Assembly (NCBI GenBank): GCA_900540545.1
Contig: UQGJ01000030.1
Coordinates: 1-29,350 of the forward strand
Direction of reading: 5' to 3'
DNA length: 29,350 bases
Source of the DNA: an uncultured Eubacteriales bacterium
GTDB taxonomy: Bacteria > Bacillota > Clostridia > Oscillospirales > Oscillospiraceae
The translations under genes were made by a program, and so were the position numbers. How positions within the stretch are numbered: the stretch's first letter is position 1; each line of letters begins with the position of its first letter. Shown here in pieces: positions 15,542 through 23,162 of the stretch. The notes beneath the pieces are model-generated. The model was not told where the DNA came from. It saw nothing but the letters and a program-made list of their open reading frames with translations, and ran no database searches.

Positions 15542-16285
15542 TTACTGGCAGGTGATGAACTGGCCGCCGCCGCAGACCGCTAGCATGTCGCCGGTGATGA
15601 AGGAGCTGCGGTCGGAGGCCAGGAACACCGCGCCGTTGGCCACGTCCTCGGGGGTGCACATGCGCTTGAGCACATAGCGGTCCCGGGTCTTTTGGCGCTC
15701 CGCCTCGGGGTCGGGGGCGTTCTCATAGCGCATCTTGGTCATGGGGGTCTCGGTGAGGCCGGGCAGGATGCCGTTGACCCTCACCCGGGGGCCGCAGTCG
15801 GCGGCCAGACAGCGGGTGAGCATCTCCACCGCCGCCTTGGAGGGGCAGTAGGCCACCCGGTTGGGGATGGCCTTCACCCCCAGCTCGGAGACGATGTTGA
15901 CGATGACGGCGTGCTCCGACTTCCGCACTGCGTCGATGGCGGCCTTAGTCATGGTGTAAAGGCCGAAGACGTTGATTTCAAATTGGCGGCGGAACTCCTC
16001 CACGGAGGTGTCGTCGATGGTGCCCAGGCCGGTGACCCCGGCGCAGTTGACCAGGATGTCCACCCCGCCGAAGCGGGCCTCGCAGGCCGAGACCACTGCC
16101 TGGGCCTCCTCCAGCTTGCAGATGTCGGCCTGGCGGTAGGCGAAGCGCTCCCGGCTCCAGCCGGCCTCCGGCTCCAGGCCGCAGCCGAACACGTAGGCCC
16201 CCTCATTAAGATAAAATTGGGCGATCACGGCGCCGATGCCGGAGCTGGCGCCGGTGATGATCGCAACGCGGTCCTGCAGTTCCAT
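15542..16285 (-). CDS. SDR family NAD(P)-dependent oxidoreductase
   Basis: This 247-residue protein has the classical short-chain dehydrogenase layout: the nucleotide motif TGASSGIG (11-18), NCAG (80-83, with Cys in place of the usual Ala), and the catalytic Ser133, Tyr146 and Lys150 (VAYCPSK). The C-terminal ITGDMLAVCGG block is typical. It oxidizes an alcohol or reduces a ketone. The start ATG 16285 follows a GAAGGA site. It is separated from the upstream transporter gene by 85 bases that hold a perfect hairpin. Confidence 0.93.
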   Translation of the reverse strand: MELQDRVAIITGASSGIGAVIAQFYLNEGAYVFGCGLEPEAGWSRERFAYRQADICKLEEAQAVVSACEARFGGVDILVNCAGVTGLGTIDDTSVEEFRRQFEINVFGLYTMTKAAIDAVRKSEHAVIVNIVSELGVKAIPNRVAYCPSKAAVEMLTRCLAADCGPRVRVNGILPGLTETPMTKMRYENAPDPEAERQKTRDRYVLKRMCTPEDVANGAVFLASDRSSFITGDMLAVCGGGQFITCQ

Positions 16286-16312
16286 GTGACATCATCCTTC
16301 TTTCAGGTTTTT

Positions 16313-16351
16313 AGAATATCCCCACCGGGGCGGTCCCGGTGGGGATATTCT
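16313..16351 (-). other. Intercistronic 17-bp perfect hairpin after the transporter gene
   Basis: The 17-base arms 16313-16329 and 16335-16351 pair perfectly around a five-base loop. On the minus strand no U-tract follows (next bases TCTAAAAACC), so it is unlikely to be a full terminator. It may mark an RNA-processing or stability point in the operon. Confidence 0.7.
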
Positions 16352-16370
16352 GTGTTGGGAGAGGAGGGAA

Positions 16371-17630
16371 TCAAAGGAAACGGGCGATATAGGTCCAAGC
16401 GGAGTAGACGTTGAAGGCCAGGATGACCACGCCCATGACGGTGGTGTACCACTTGTTGGTGAACTCGCCGGCGAACTTCTTCCGGCTGGTGTAGTAGGTG
16501 AGGATGCAGATGATGACCAGGCCGCCGATGTTCAGAAGACCCATGAAGTTGACCAGCAGGGACATGGCGTTGCCGCCGGACAGGCCACCCAGGAGGCTCA
16601 GGACGATGCCGATGAGGACCAGGCGGCGGACCTTGATGTCGGAGTTGCTCTCGCTGATGTGGAAGAGGCTGTTCATGGCGTAGGTGGCAAGGGTGCTCAT
16701 GCCGCCGATGGTGGTGAACACGGCGCCCCAGAAGCCCAGCAGGAAGATGTACTTGCCGGCGGCCCCGGCCAGAGGCTCAATGGCCTTGGCGGCATCCAGC
16801 GCGGAGGAGACCTGGATGCCCGCGGGGTTCAGGACGGCGGCGCCGGAGAGGAAGATGCCCAGGCTGAAGATGGTGAACATGAGGGCGAAGATGATCTGGT
16901 CCCACTTGATGAAGCCCAGGGCCGAGGGCTTGTCCCACTTCTGGTTCTTCACGGAGTAGGAGTACCACAGGGCGGAGGTGCCGGGGGCGGAGCCGCCGAT
17001 GACGCCGGCGATGATGATGGCTTCCTCTTTGGTGGGCAGGCCGGGCACTAGGCCGCTGGCCATCTGGCCCAGGTCGGGCTTGACGAAGAACACGTTCACG
17101 AAGAAGATCACGGCCATGATGGTGCACATCACGGAGGCGATCTTGATGATGCGGTTGTTGGAGCTGGCCACATAGAGGTAGGCGATGATGACCAGCGTGA
17201 TGACGAAGCTGAAGGGGGAGATGGAGGTGCCGAACAGCAGGTCGTTGAGGTGCTTCATGGTGGCGCCCTGGCTGTAGATCACCATCATCCAGGTACACAG
17301 CACTACCACAAAGAGGATGGCGGTGGCCACCTTGCCAATCTTACTGCGGATCAGGTCGAACACATTCATGCCGGAGATGGCGGTGGCCTTGGCGCCGATG
17401 TAGGCCACGCCGCCGCACATGATGCCGCTGAGGACGATGACCCACAGCAGGTCGTAGCCGAACAGAGAACCGGCCTGGATGCAGGAGGAGGCTGTGCCGG
17501 GGCCCATGGAGGTGGAGCAGATCATGGAGGCCGGTCCGACAAAGGCGAGGATGTAGGCGAGCTTTTTCAGGACGTTGCCCTTGGGAAGCTGGAACTCATC
17601 GATGTTCTTCTGGGGAACGGGACTTGCCAT
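16371..17630 (-). CDS. NRAMP-fold transporter lacking the canonical metal-binding motifs
   Basis: This 419-residue integral membrane protein has about 11 hydrophobic segments. Its N-terminal block GPASMICSTSMGPGTASSCIQ, continued by AGSLFGYDLLW, matches helix 1 of NRAMP/LeuT-fold metal transporters. The DPGN motif that binds Mn or Fe is GPGT here (43-46). The helix 6 MPHN motif is APGT (215-218). The helix-break Pro-Gly geometry is thus kept but the metal ligands Asp, Asn, Met and His are gone. The cargo is therefore unlikely to be a transition metal; an organic substrate of the pathway is inferred. The start ATG 17630 follows AGGAGG. Hairpins lie on both sides of the gene. Confidence 0.8.
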   Translation of the reverse strand: MASPVPQKNIDEFQLPKGNVLKKLAYILAFVGPASMICSTSMGPGTASSCIQAGSLFGYDLLWVIVLSGIMCGGVAYIGAKATAISGMNVFDLIRSKIGKVATAILFVVVLCTWMMVIYSQGATMKHLNDLLFGTSISPFSFVITLVIIAYLYVASSNNRIIKIASVMCTIMAVIFFVNVFFVKPDLGQMASGLVPGLPTKEEAIIIAGVIGGSAPGTSALWYSYSVKNQKWDKPSALGFIKWDQIIFALMFTIFSLGIFLSGAAVLNPAGIQVSSALDAAKAIEPLAGAAGKYIFLLGFWGAVFTTIGGMSTLATYAMNSLFHISESNSDIKVRRLVLIGIVLSLLGGLSGGNAMSLLVNFMGLLNIGGLVIICILTYYTSRKKFAGEFTNKWYTTVMGVVILAFNVYSAWTYIARFL

Positions 17631-17666
17631 AGTGATTCCTCCTATCGTTTTCTCTCTATTTCCAAT

Positions 17667-17686
17667 CACGGGGCTCCATCCCCGTG
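17667..17686 (-). other. Intercistronic hairpin before the transporter gene
   Basis: CACGGGG (17667-17673) pairs with CCCCGTG (17680-17686) around six bases. On the minus strand it is followed by an A/G-rich stretch and the transporter's ribosome binding site, without a U-tract. Confidence 0.6.
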
Positions 17687-17697
17687 TCCTTGGCGCT

Positions 17698-18012
17698 TCA
17701 GCGGGGGCGGGTCACCAAGTCCCGGACCACCGCCCGCCCGGCGGCGGGGGAGAGGTGGAGGGACTCATAGTCGTTGGCGACGGCCAGACAGGCCAGCGCG
17801 GCCTTACCGTTGACCTGAAGGGCGCAGCGCCCACAGATGCCGTGGTCGCAGACGCTGTGGCGGTAATAGGCCACGGTGGGGTCCAGGTGCAGCGTGATGT
17901 ACTCCAGCACATCCATCACGGTCATGCGGCAGCGGTCGGTCTCCAGCACCTGAAAGGTGTCCACCCAGCTCCGACCGGAGTCCGGGTCGTATCGGTCGAT
18001 TTGTACGTTCAT
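17698..18012 (-). CDS. Stand-alone 2Fe-2S ferredoxin-domain subunit (FrdB/SdhB N-terminal type)
   Basis: This 104-residue protein corresponds to only the N-terminal plant-type ferredoxin domain of fumarate reductase or succinate dehydrogenase iron-sulfur subunits. Cys55, Cys60, Cys63 and Cys75 form the 2Fe-2S site (SVCDHGICGRCALQ, then LAC). The protein stops at VVRDLVTRPR, exactly where FrdB continues into its second, 4Fe-4S/3Fe-4S domain; no such domain follows in any frame. It starts 16 bases after the flavoprotein gene. It probably passes electrons one at a time to the flavoprotein from a soluble donor instead of a quinone-linked membrane anchor. Confidence 0.87.
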   Translation of the reverse strand: MNVQIDRYDPDSGRSWVDTFQVLETDRCRMTVMDVLEYITLHLDPTVAYYRHSVCDHGICGRCALQVNGKAALACLAVANDYESLHLSPAAGRAVVRDLVTRPR

Positions 18013-18028
18013 CGCATATCCCTCTCTC

Positions 18029-19837
18029 TCACCGGTGGTAGTCCAGGCTGTTGTCCAGGAAGTAGTCGATGACGGAGGCCCGGGAGCCGGTGGGCGGCGC
18101 CAGCTTCGTGCGGACGGGCGGGCGCTGGTCCGTCTCCATATGCCCGTCCACCTGCCGGTGGACGAACTTCACCCAATAGTGGTCGTGGTCCACCGCCGGA
18201 TAGTCCCGGCGGATGTGACAGCCTCGGCTCTCCTTACGAAGCAGGGCGGCCCGGATGCCCGCCTCGCAGCAGGTGAGCAGGTTTTCCGCCTGGAGGGCCA
18301 TCAGCCATTCGGCGTTGTAGGCGCGGCTGGCGGTGGAAATCGTCAGGGTGGGCCATTCGGCCTTCAGCGCCTGGAGTTCCTCCAGGGCCCGCTCCAGCCG
18401 CGGTCCGTCCCGAATGACGCCGAAGCCCTGGTCGCAAATCCGCTCGATGTCCTGGTAAAAGGCGATGGGGCTGCGTCCATCCTGGTTTTCAAAGGGGGAC
18501 AGCAGCTTGTCCAGCAGGCGGCCGGCCTGGTCCTCGTCTACCTCGGGCCGTCCTGCCCCGGCGCAGTAGTCTGCGGCGCTGAGTCCGGCCCGCATGCCCT
18601 GGCACATCATCTCCACCAGGCCGTCGCCCACCCGGCAGGCGCCAAAGACGCCGCTGCCGGCCTCGCCCGCCACGTAGAGGCCGGGCACGCCGGTCTCCAT
18701 CTTTTCGTTGATTTCCACGCCGCCCATGCAGTATTCCGCGCCGAGGCCGACTTCCAGCGGCTCGTCGTCATAGATCATCTGCTCGACCCGCGCCAGGCTC
18801 TCGCCCTTGTAGTAGCCGTGCCGATGCCAGCGGTCGAAGCGGCTGTAAAAGAGGGCGAACCCCTTCTCCTTTTCCTCCCGGCTGTTCTCGGAGTAGTCGT
18901 AAAAGAAGCCGCCGTTGGGGCCGGCCAGCCCGGCCTCCTCCGCGTAGCCGAAGTAATAGGAGGCCACCAGCTTGCTGAGTTTTCCGCCCCGGGAGAGGCG
19001 GATGATTTCCTCCGGGATTGGCAGCGGGTCCCCGTTTTTGTCCCGGACCGTGTACTTGAGGTTGCGCATGTTGTACTCAAAGACATAGGGGTAAATGGAA
19101 CCCTTCATCTCCTGGGGCACCACGGCGGTGGGGAAGGAGAGGATGAACTCCATGTCGGTCAGCTTCGCCCCGGCCCGGTAGGCCATGGCCGGGCCGTCCC
19201 CCGTCATGTCGGTGACGGTGTTGTTCCTGCTGAAGGGCTGATAGCCGCCTGTGCCCAGGACCACGGCCCCGCATCGGAAGAGGATCAGCTCCCCGGTGTA
19301 AATATCCAGGCCGATGGCCCCGCAGGTCCGGCCGCCGCTGGTCAGGACCTCCAGAATGGTCACGTCCTCCACCACCCGGACCTGGGGGGTCTCCTTCAAG
19401 CCCTGGACCAGGGCCTTGGTGAAGCTCAGGCCGGAGGCGATCCAGTTACAGGGCTTGCAGAACACGAAGTCCTGCCCCGCCCGCTGGGCCCAGCCCATGT
19501 AGTCCTTGACCACGACGGGCCCTTCCTCCACATACTGCTCCACCATATTTTGGTCGGCCAGAAAGAAGGACTCCTTCACGATGCAGTCGAACATCCTATC
19601 CTTGGTAAAGGCGGGGTCGGCATCTTCCAGCCCCAGCAAGTCCCGGCCGCTCTGGCCGTCGATGCCGAACCCGCCGCCGGCCATGATGGCGTTGCCGCTG
19701 AAGCCCACCTTGCCTTTGGAGGCCAGGACCACGTCCAGCCCCTGGCGGGCGGCGTAGATGGCGGCGGTCACGCCGGCGCCGGAGCCGCCCACGGACAGCA
19801 GGTCACATTCGATGGTGCGGTCGAAGCTGCGCCTCAT
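18029..19837 (-). CDS. Fumarate reductase/succinate dehydrogenase-like FAD flavoprotein
   Basis: This 602-residue protein is an FAD-dependent member of the FrdA/SdhA/aspartate oxidase superfamily. The dinucleotide motif GGSGAG (17-22) is followed by SGNAIMAGGG. The second FAD block is EYCMGGVEIN to GLYVAGEAGSGVFGACRVGDG. The helical C-terminal domain includes SRGCHIRRDYP. The usual His of the HxxGG block is replaced by Cys-Met (EYCMGG), suggesting a substrate other than fumarate. The start codon overlaps the ATC hydrolase stop by four bases, implying coupled translation. No membrane anchor subunit is present. It probably reduces an unsaturated or cyclic intermediate with the 2Fe-2S partner, or oxidizes it. 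Confidence 0.9.
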   Translation of the reverse strand: MRRSFDRTIECDLLSVGGSGAGVTAAIYAARQGLDVVLASKGKVGFSGNAIMAGGGFGIDGQSGRDLLGLEDADPAFTKDRMFDCIVKESFFLADQNMVEQYVEEGPVVVKDYMGWAQRAGQDFVFCKPCNWIASGLSFTKALVQGLKETPQVRVVEDVTILEVLTSGGRTCGAIGLDIYTGELILFRCGAVVLGTGGYQPFSRNNTVTDMTGDGPAMAYRAGAKLTDMEFILSFPTAVVPQEMKGSIYPYVFEYNMRNLKYTVRDKNGDPLPIPEEIIRLSRGGKLSKLVASYYFGYAEEAGLAGPNGGFFYDYSENSREEKEKGFALFYSRFDRWHRHGYYKGESLARVEQMIYDDEPLEVGLGAEYCMGGVEINEKMETGVPGLYVAGEAGSGVFGACRVGDGLVEMMCQGMRAGLSAADYCAGAGRPEVDEDQAGRLLDKLLSPFENQDGRSPIAFYQDIERICDQGFGVIRDGPRLERALEELQALKAEWPTLTISTASRAYNAEWLMALQAENLLTCCEAGIRAALLRKESRGCHIRRDYPAVDHDHYWVKFVHRQVDGHMETDQRPPVRTKLAPPTGSRASVIDYFLDNSLDYHR

Positions 19838-20571
19838 ACCTCGGCCCCGCTTTCGATCCCCGCATAGGGGGGCATGGCGCCATAGTCGATGTCGGCATAC
19901 TTCAGCACCAGCGCGTGGGCGTCGTCGCCGTATTCCTTGCGGTACTGCTCCATGGCCCGGGCCACGGCAGCCTCACCCTCGGCGCCAAAGGCGTCCACAA
20001 TGGCCTCCCGCATGGTGCGGTACAGGTGCCCCACGTGGTACTCCCAGGGCATTTTGGCCTTGCTGCCGATTTGGGCCCGCTTGCGGTTGAAGGCCTCCAT
20101 CCGATTGGCGGGAATGCTGCAGCCCAGGAAGATGAAGTCGCAGCAGGCGTCGCCCTGCATCCGGCTGCCCACCAGCTTGAGCTTCATGCCGTTATAGCCC
20201 CGGGCCAGGGCGGCGTCCACGTCCCGGCAGTAAAAGCGGCCGTATTCCTCCAGCCCCCGTTTGCTCCACTCCGTATGCCAGGGGCAGCGGTAGTTCTGCA
20301 TGCTGACCTCGGGGGCGTAGCACGGAAAACGCAGGTCCATCTGGCCGGGGAAGGCTTCCCACTCGCCATAGACCAGGTAATTCTCCACGTCCAGGGGGTT
20401 GCCGTCCGCCAGGGTCCGCAGGGCCATTCGGTGGCCCCGCTGCTCCCCGTAGCGGTTCACGCCGGCGGTGACGGCCTGTTCACCGCTGGGGCCGAAGGTG
20501 TCGATGGTCTCCTTGGCCAGATAGGCAAAGAGCATCGCGTGGTGGGATGCGGAGGAAAGCACGATATCCAT
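19834..20571 (-). CDS. L-2-amino-thiazoline-4-carboxylate (ATC) hydrolase family protein
   Basis: This 245-residue protein shows the features of the ATC hydrolase family (PF14196-like): an early His pair (SASHHAML), CPWHTEW near 96-102, the block GRFYCRDVD (111-119) and QGDACCDF (139-146). The founding enzymes open the thiazoline ring of ATC to N-carbamoyl-L-cysteine on the way to cysteine. Many gut relatives have unknown substrates, so ring hydrolysis here is family-based inference. It begins three bases after the MarR stop and overlaps the flavoprotein start by four bases, so it is embedded in the operon. The ribosome binding site lies inside the end of marR. Confidence 0.8.
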   Translation of the reverse strand: MDIVLSSASHHAMLFAYLAKETIDTFGPSGEQAVTAGVNRYGEQRGHRMALRTLADGNPLDVENYLVYGEWEAFPGQMDLRFPCYAPEVSMQNYRCPWHTEWSKRGLEEYGRFYCRDVDAALARGYNGMKLKLVGSRMQGDACCDFIFLGCSIPANRMEAFNRKRAQIGSKAKMPWEYHVGHLYRTMREAIVDAFGAEGEAAVARAMEQYRKEYGDDAHALVLKYADIDYGAMPPYAGIESGAEV

Positions 20572-20574
20572 GTC

Positions 20575-21063
20575 TCATTCTCCCTTCTCTTCGTTGGGCT
20601 GGCCGCTGGACTTGGCCAGCAGGCCCTGCATCTGCTCCAAATAGGTGTTGAGAAACCGCAGGATCTCCTCGCCCTGCTCCTGGGTCAGGCCCTCGCCATA
20701 CGCCTCCATGGCCTGATTCATCCCCTGGTGATAGTCCTGGTGGCCCTGGAAGGCCGCCAAGCCCTGCTCGGTCAGGTGGAGGTAGACCTCTTTCTGATTC
20801 CTGACGTATTTATACCGCCGGACCAGCCCCATCTTCTCCAGCTTGCCCACGCATTTGGAGACCCCGCCCTTGGTCATCCCCAGCATGCGGGACAGCTCCG
20901 TCACGTTGATGGGGTTGGTCAGAGCAATGCACTCTATGGCGTGGATCTCGGAAGGGTAGAGCCGCGCCCCCGGCGAATACTCATACTGCCTGCGCTGAAG
21001 CTCGCTGTAACAGTTGAAAATCCGGACCACCTGTTTTTCTACCTCGTTGTAGAATTCGTACAT
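20575..21063 (-). CDS. MarR family transcriptional regulator
   Basis: This 162-residue winged-helix regulator is the first gene of the operon. The helix-turn-helix is in NVTELSRMLGMTKGGVSKCVGKLEKMGLV, broken here as INVTELSRMLGM and TKGGVSKCVGKLEK (about 53-80), followed by a wing (KYVRNQKEVYLHLTEQG). Flanking helices serve dimerization. I chose the ATG at 21063 because GAGGGG precedes it; an earlier in-frame start would lie in the operator and promoter. A palindromic repeat overlaps its own promoter, so autorepression relieved by the pathway substrate is likely. Confidence 0.92.
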   Translation of the reverse strand: MYEFYNEVEKQVVRIFNCYSELQRRQYEYSPGARLYPSEIHAIECIALTNPINVTELSRMLGMTKGGVSKCVGKLEKMGLVRRYKYVRNQKEVYLHLTEQGLAAFQGHQDYHQGMNQAMEAYGEGLTQEQGEEILRFLNTYLEQMQGLLAKSSGQPNEEKGE

Positions 21064-21085
21064 CAGACGACCCCTCGTTCCATTA

Positions 21086-21101
21086 TTGTTTCCTGGTAAA
21101 C
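21086..21101 (-). promoter_or_regulatory. Candidate MarR operator 1, at the transcription start
   Basis: TTGTTTCCTGGTAAA (21086-21100) contains the imperfect palindrome GTTTCCTGGTAAAC (21088-21101). It covers the predicted start of transcription just downstream of the -10, so binding would block the promoter. The 15-mer recurs exactly at 21250. Confidence 0.6.
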
Positions 21102-21104
21102 CAA

Positions 21105-21133
21105 ATGATAGCACCAGGAGATTTCCGTGTCAA
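21105..21133 (-). promoter_or_regulatory. Promoter of the nine-gene MarR operon
   Basis: On the minus strand, a perfect -35 TTGACA (21133-21128) and TATCAT (21110-21105, 5 of 6) are separated by 17 bases. The leader to the MarR start is about 35 bases and includes the candidate operator. Confidence 0.8.
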
Positions 21134-21249
21134 GTCTGGCATTTTTCCTGCTATATATTAAAAGATTGCTATTCTGATGGCAATTAAAGAATCGTTTGTT
21201 GTCAAAAATATGCACTTTTTATAAACTGGAAGAAAATGTTTTATCTATT

Positions 21250-21264
21250 TTGTTTCCTGGTAAA
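21250..21264 (-). promoter_or_regulatory. Candidate MarR operator 2, upstream copy
   Basis: This is an exact second copy of TTGTTTCCTGGTAAA, 164 bases from the first and upstream of the promoter. It could support cooperative binding or looping. Confidence 0.45.
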
Positions 21265-21310
21265 TATTATTTTTGGCATAGGGATGGTCCGTACGTCCCG
21301 TTTTGAAAAA

Positions 21311-21354
21311 AATAGACAAAGCCGCCCGCCGGGAGGACTCCCGGCGGGCGGCTT
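21311..21354 (-). terminator. Intrinsic terminator of the DUF4317 gene
   Basis: A perfect 16-bp GC-rich stem (21319-21334 with 21339-21354, loop GGAC) is followed on the minus strand by TTTGTC and a run of T. It lies 18 bases past the DUF4317 stop. Confidence 0.9.
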
Positions 21355-21372
21355 AGCGGATGCAGCCATAGA

Positions 21373-22506
21373 TTACTCTGTGATGCGGATATTGACCCCG
21401 TTGACCTCCACACCCTCGTCGGCGCGGATGAGGATGTACTTGCTACCGTCGATGATTCGCGTCTCCACCAGGTCGCTGCGCTCCGGGCTCAGGTGGATGG
21501 TCACATCGGGGGTGCGGATCTCCAGCTGATGGGTGTCCACCAGGTTCTTGGGGCTCAGCATGGTGTCCCCGCCGAATTCGTCGGCGTATTTGAATTCAAA
21601 GGCCGTGGCCTTGGCGTCGGAGACGCCGCAGGCGGAGAGCACCTGCTTCACCGCCCCCTTGGACACCGCCAGCGGTTCCGGCTCCTTACTCTCCTTGTGC
21701 TCGGCAATCAGCCCGCAGAAGGTGTCCTGGACCGCCTGGACCACCTCGTAGCTGCACTCGTCGTCCAGGCTGGCCGACAAAATGGCCTCGAAGGTCTCCT
21801 TCTGGGCCGCGGGGGGCATGGGCGGGTCCACCCGGAACACCGCGTCGATGAAGGACTGCTGGTTGTCGGCGGCGTCCCTGGCGTAGTAGAGGGCCCCGTA
21901 GATGTCCGAGGCGCGGTCGTTGAAGGCGGGGAAGAGGAAGCCCACCTCCGGCGGGGACACCACCCAGTCCACGGGCAGGTGGCAGAACTGGTTCTGCTCG
22001 GCCCGGTAGCTCAGGGCGGGCTTGGTCATCTTCACCGGGCAGATGGCGCACAGGATGTAGGAGTAGACCTCGCTGGCGGCGTCCCCCTGGTCGGTCCCGT
22101 CGCTGGAGCGGAAGGGCACGTCGTAGGCATCCCGGGCCAACAGAATGAGGTAGTTCCCCTCCAGGGACAGGGCGGCGATGGCCCGCTGGAACAGGGCCTG
22201 GACGGCGTTTTCGTCGGCCAGGGAGGAGTCCCGCAGGGCCATGAGCAGCCGGTGCTCGTCGCTGTCCACCACCTGTCCGGTGGCGAAGGACAGGTCGGTG
22301 AGGTTTTTCCCCAGCCCGCCGGACAGGGTCTTGCGCAGGGTGTTGAGGATCATCTCGGTCTCGGTCTGGCTCATCAGGCCCAGGGACTGGTCGAACTGGG
22401 AGATGATCTCCCGGTTCTCGTTGACATAGCAGCCCCGGACGTGGGTGATGGCGTTTTTCTCCGGTTTGAGTCGGCGGCGGAGCTCCGCAACTTCTTTCTC
22501 GTTCAT
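21373..22506 (-). CDS. DUF4317 domain-containing protein
   Basis: This 377-residue protein matches the DUF4317 family of Clostridia through its opening (MNEKEVAELRRRLKPEKN), the early GCYVNENREIISQF block and GKNLTDLSFATGQV. No signal peptide or membrane segment is visible, so it is probably cytoplasmic. Its function is unknown. It is a single-gene unit with a strong terminator. The start ATG 22506 follows GAGG, and a perfect -10 TATAAT lies on the minus strand at 22561-22556. It is divergent from the small membrane protein gene. Confidence 0.9.
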   Translation of the reverse strand: MNEKEVAELRRRLKPEKNAITHVRGCYVNENREIISQFDQSLGLMSQTETEMILNTLRKTLSGGLGKNLTDLSFATGQVVDSDEHRLLMALRDSSLADENAVQALFQRAIAALSLEGNYLILLARDAYDVPFRSSDGTDQGDAASEVYSYILCAICPVKMTKPALSYRAEQNQFCHLPVDWVVSPPEVGFLFPAFNDRASDIYGALYYARDAADNQQSFIDAVFRVDPPMPPAAQKETFEAILSASLDDECSYEVVQAVQDTFCGLIAEHKESKEPEPLAVSKGAVKQVLSACGVSDAKATAFEFKYADEFGGDTMLSPKNLVDTHQLEIRTPDVTIHLSPERSDLVETRIIDGSKYILIRADEGVEVNGVNIRITE

Positions 22507-22554
22507 GGCGGCCTCGTTTTCATCTTAGACTTGCGGCAGTGTGCTGCAATGCGA

Positions 22555-22561
22555 TATTATA
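22555..22561. promoter_or_regulatory. Overlapping divergent -10 elements
   Basis: TATTATA reads as TATAAT on the minus strand (22561-22556, toward DUF4317) and as TATTAT on the plus strand (22555-22560, toward the gene at 22610). Neither has a convincing -35; the plus strand has TTGCGG 18 bases upstream. Confidence 0.4.
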
Positions 22562-22609
22562 GCATAAAAAGGCGTCCGAAGGAAGCAGGGGGCGGAGGAG
22601 GGAAGCGTG

Positions 22610-23095
22610 ATGGACAAAAAGGGCAGGCGGTGGGCCTTGTGGCTGGCGCCCCTGCTGTTCTGCGGCGTGTTGCTGCTTGCCTACCGCTCCACGCAATTTG
22701 TGGAGAAGGCGCGGGAGGTGCGGCTGGACAGCGGCGACCTAGACCCCAATACCCTGGAGGGGCGGACCGTCCGGCTGTTGTGCAGGACAGACCAGATGAC
22801 GGAGGTGTGGTTCGTTGCGGAGGCCGCCGCCACGCAGGCCGACGTGTTCACGCCGCTGGAGACGGGCTTGCCCCTGATTGTCTCCGGTCAAGACCCCTTT
22901 GATGTGCTGACGGAGGAACTCACGCTCTATGGGGATAACCGTTTCATCTTGGAGGGCCGCCTGCGATCCACGGATCGGGCTGACGGCGTTTGGCTGTTTG
23001 AAATTGAGCATTGGGAAATCGTCTATCCTGTCAAATCCGCTTTTCGCCCCTTCTTTTTTGACTGGGCCCTGTATCCCTTTGACTTCAAGGGGTGA
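22610..23095 (+). CDS. Small membrane-anchored protein of unknown function
   Basis: This 161-residue protein has a basic N-terminus (MDKKGRRW), one hydrophobic helix (about 9-25) and a C-terminal domain that would face outward. No known domain was recognised. The extracellular part has beta-rich patterns such as GRTVRLLCR, EVWFVAEA and RFILEGRL, loosely like an OB-type or other small beta domain, which is a guess. ATG 22610 was preferred to the GTG just upstream; GGAGGAGGG precedes both. It stands alone between the divergent DUF4317 gene and a non-coding repeat. Confidence 0.75.
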   Translation: MDKKGRRWALWLAPLLFCGVLLLAYRSTQFVEKAREVRLDSGDLDPNTLEGRTVRLLCRTDQMTEVWFVAEAAATQADVFTPLETGLPLIVSGQDPFDVLTEELTLYGDNRFILEGRLRSTDRADGVWLFEIEHWEIVYPVKSAFRPFFFDWALYPFDFKG

Positions 23096-23162
23096 GAGGG
23101 GCGCTGGCGGTTAACAGCGGGCGGGCAAAGGGCGGGAGTCAATTCTAAAATGCTTTTACCAA

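Larger units (their letters stand above)
21064..21310. other. AT-rich upstream region of the MarR operon
   Basis: This non-coding stretch holds the operon promoter (21105-21133), two copies of a 15-base repeat (21086 and 21250) and a second TTGACA on the minus strand at 21205-21200 without a good -10. Open frames through it are short and lack ribosome binding sites. Confidence 0.65.

Noticed and set aside
21200..21205. Second minus-strand TTGACA upstream of marR
   Set aside because: No acceptable -10 lies 16-18 bases downstream, unlike the strong promoter at 21105-21133.
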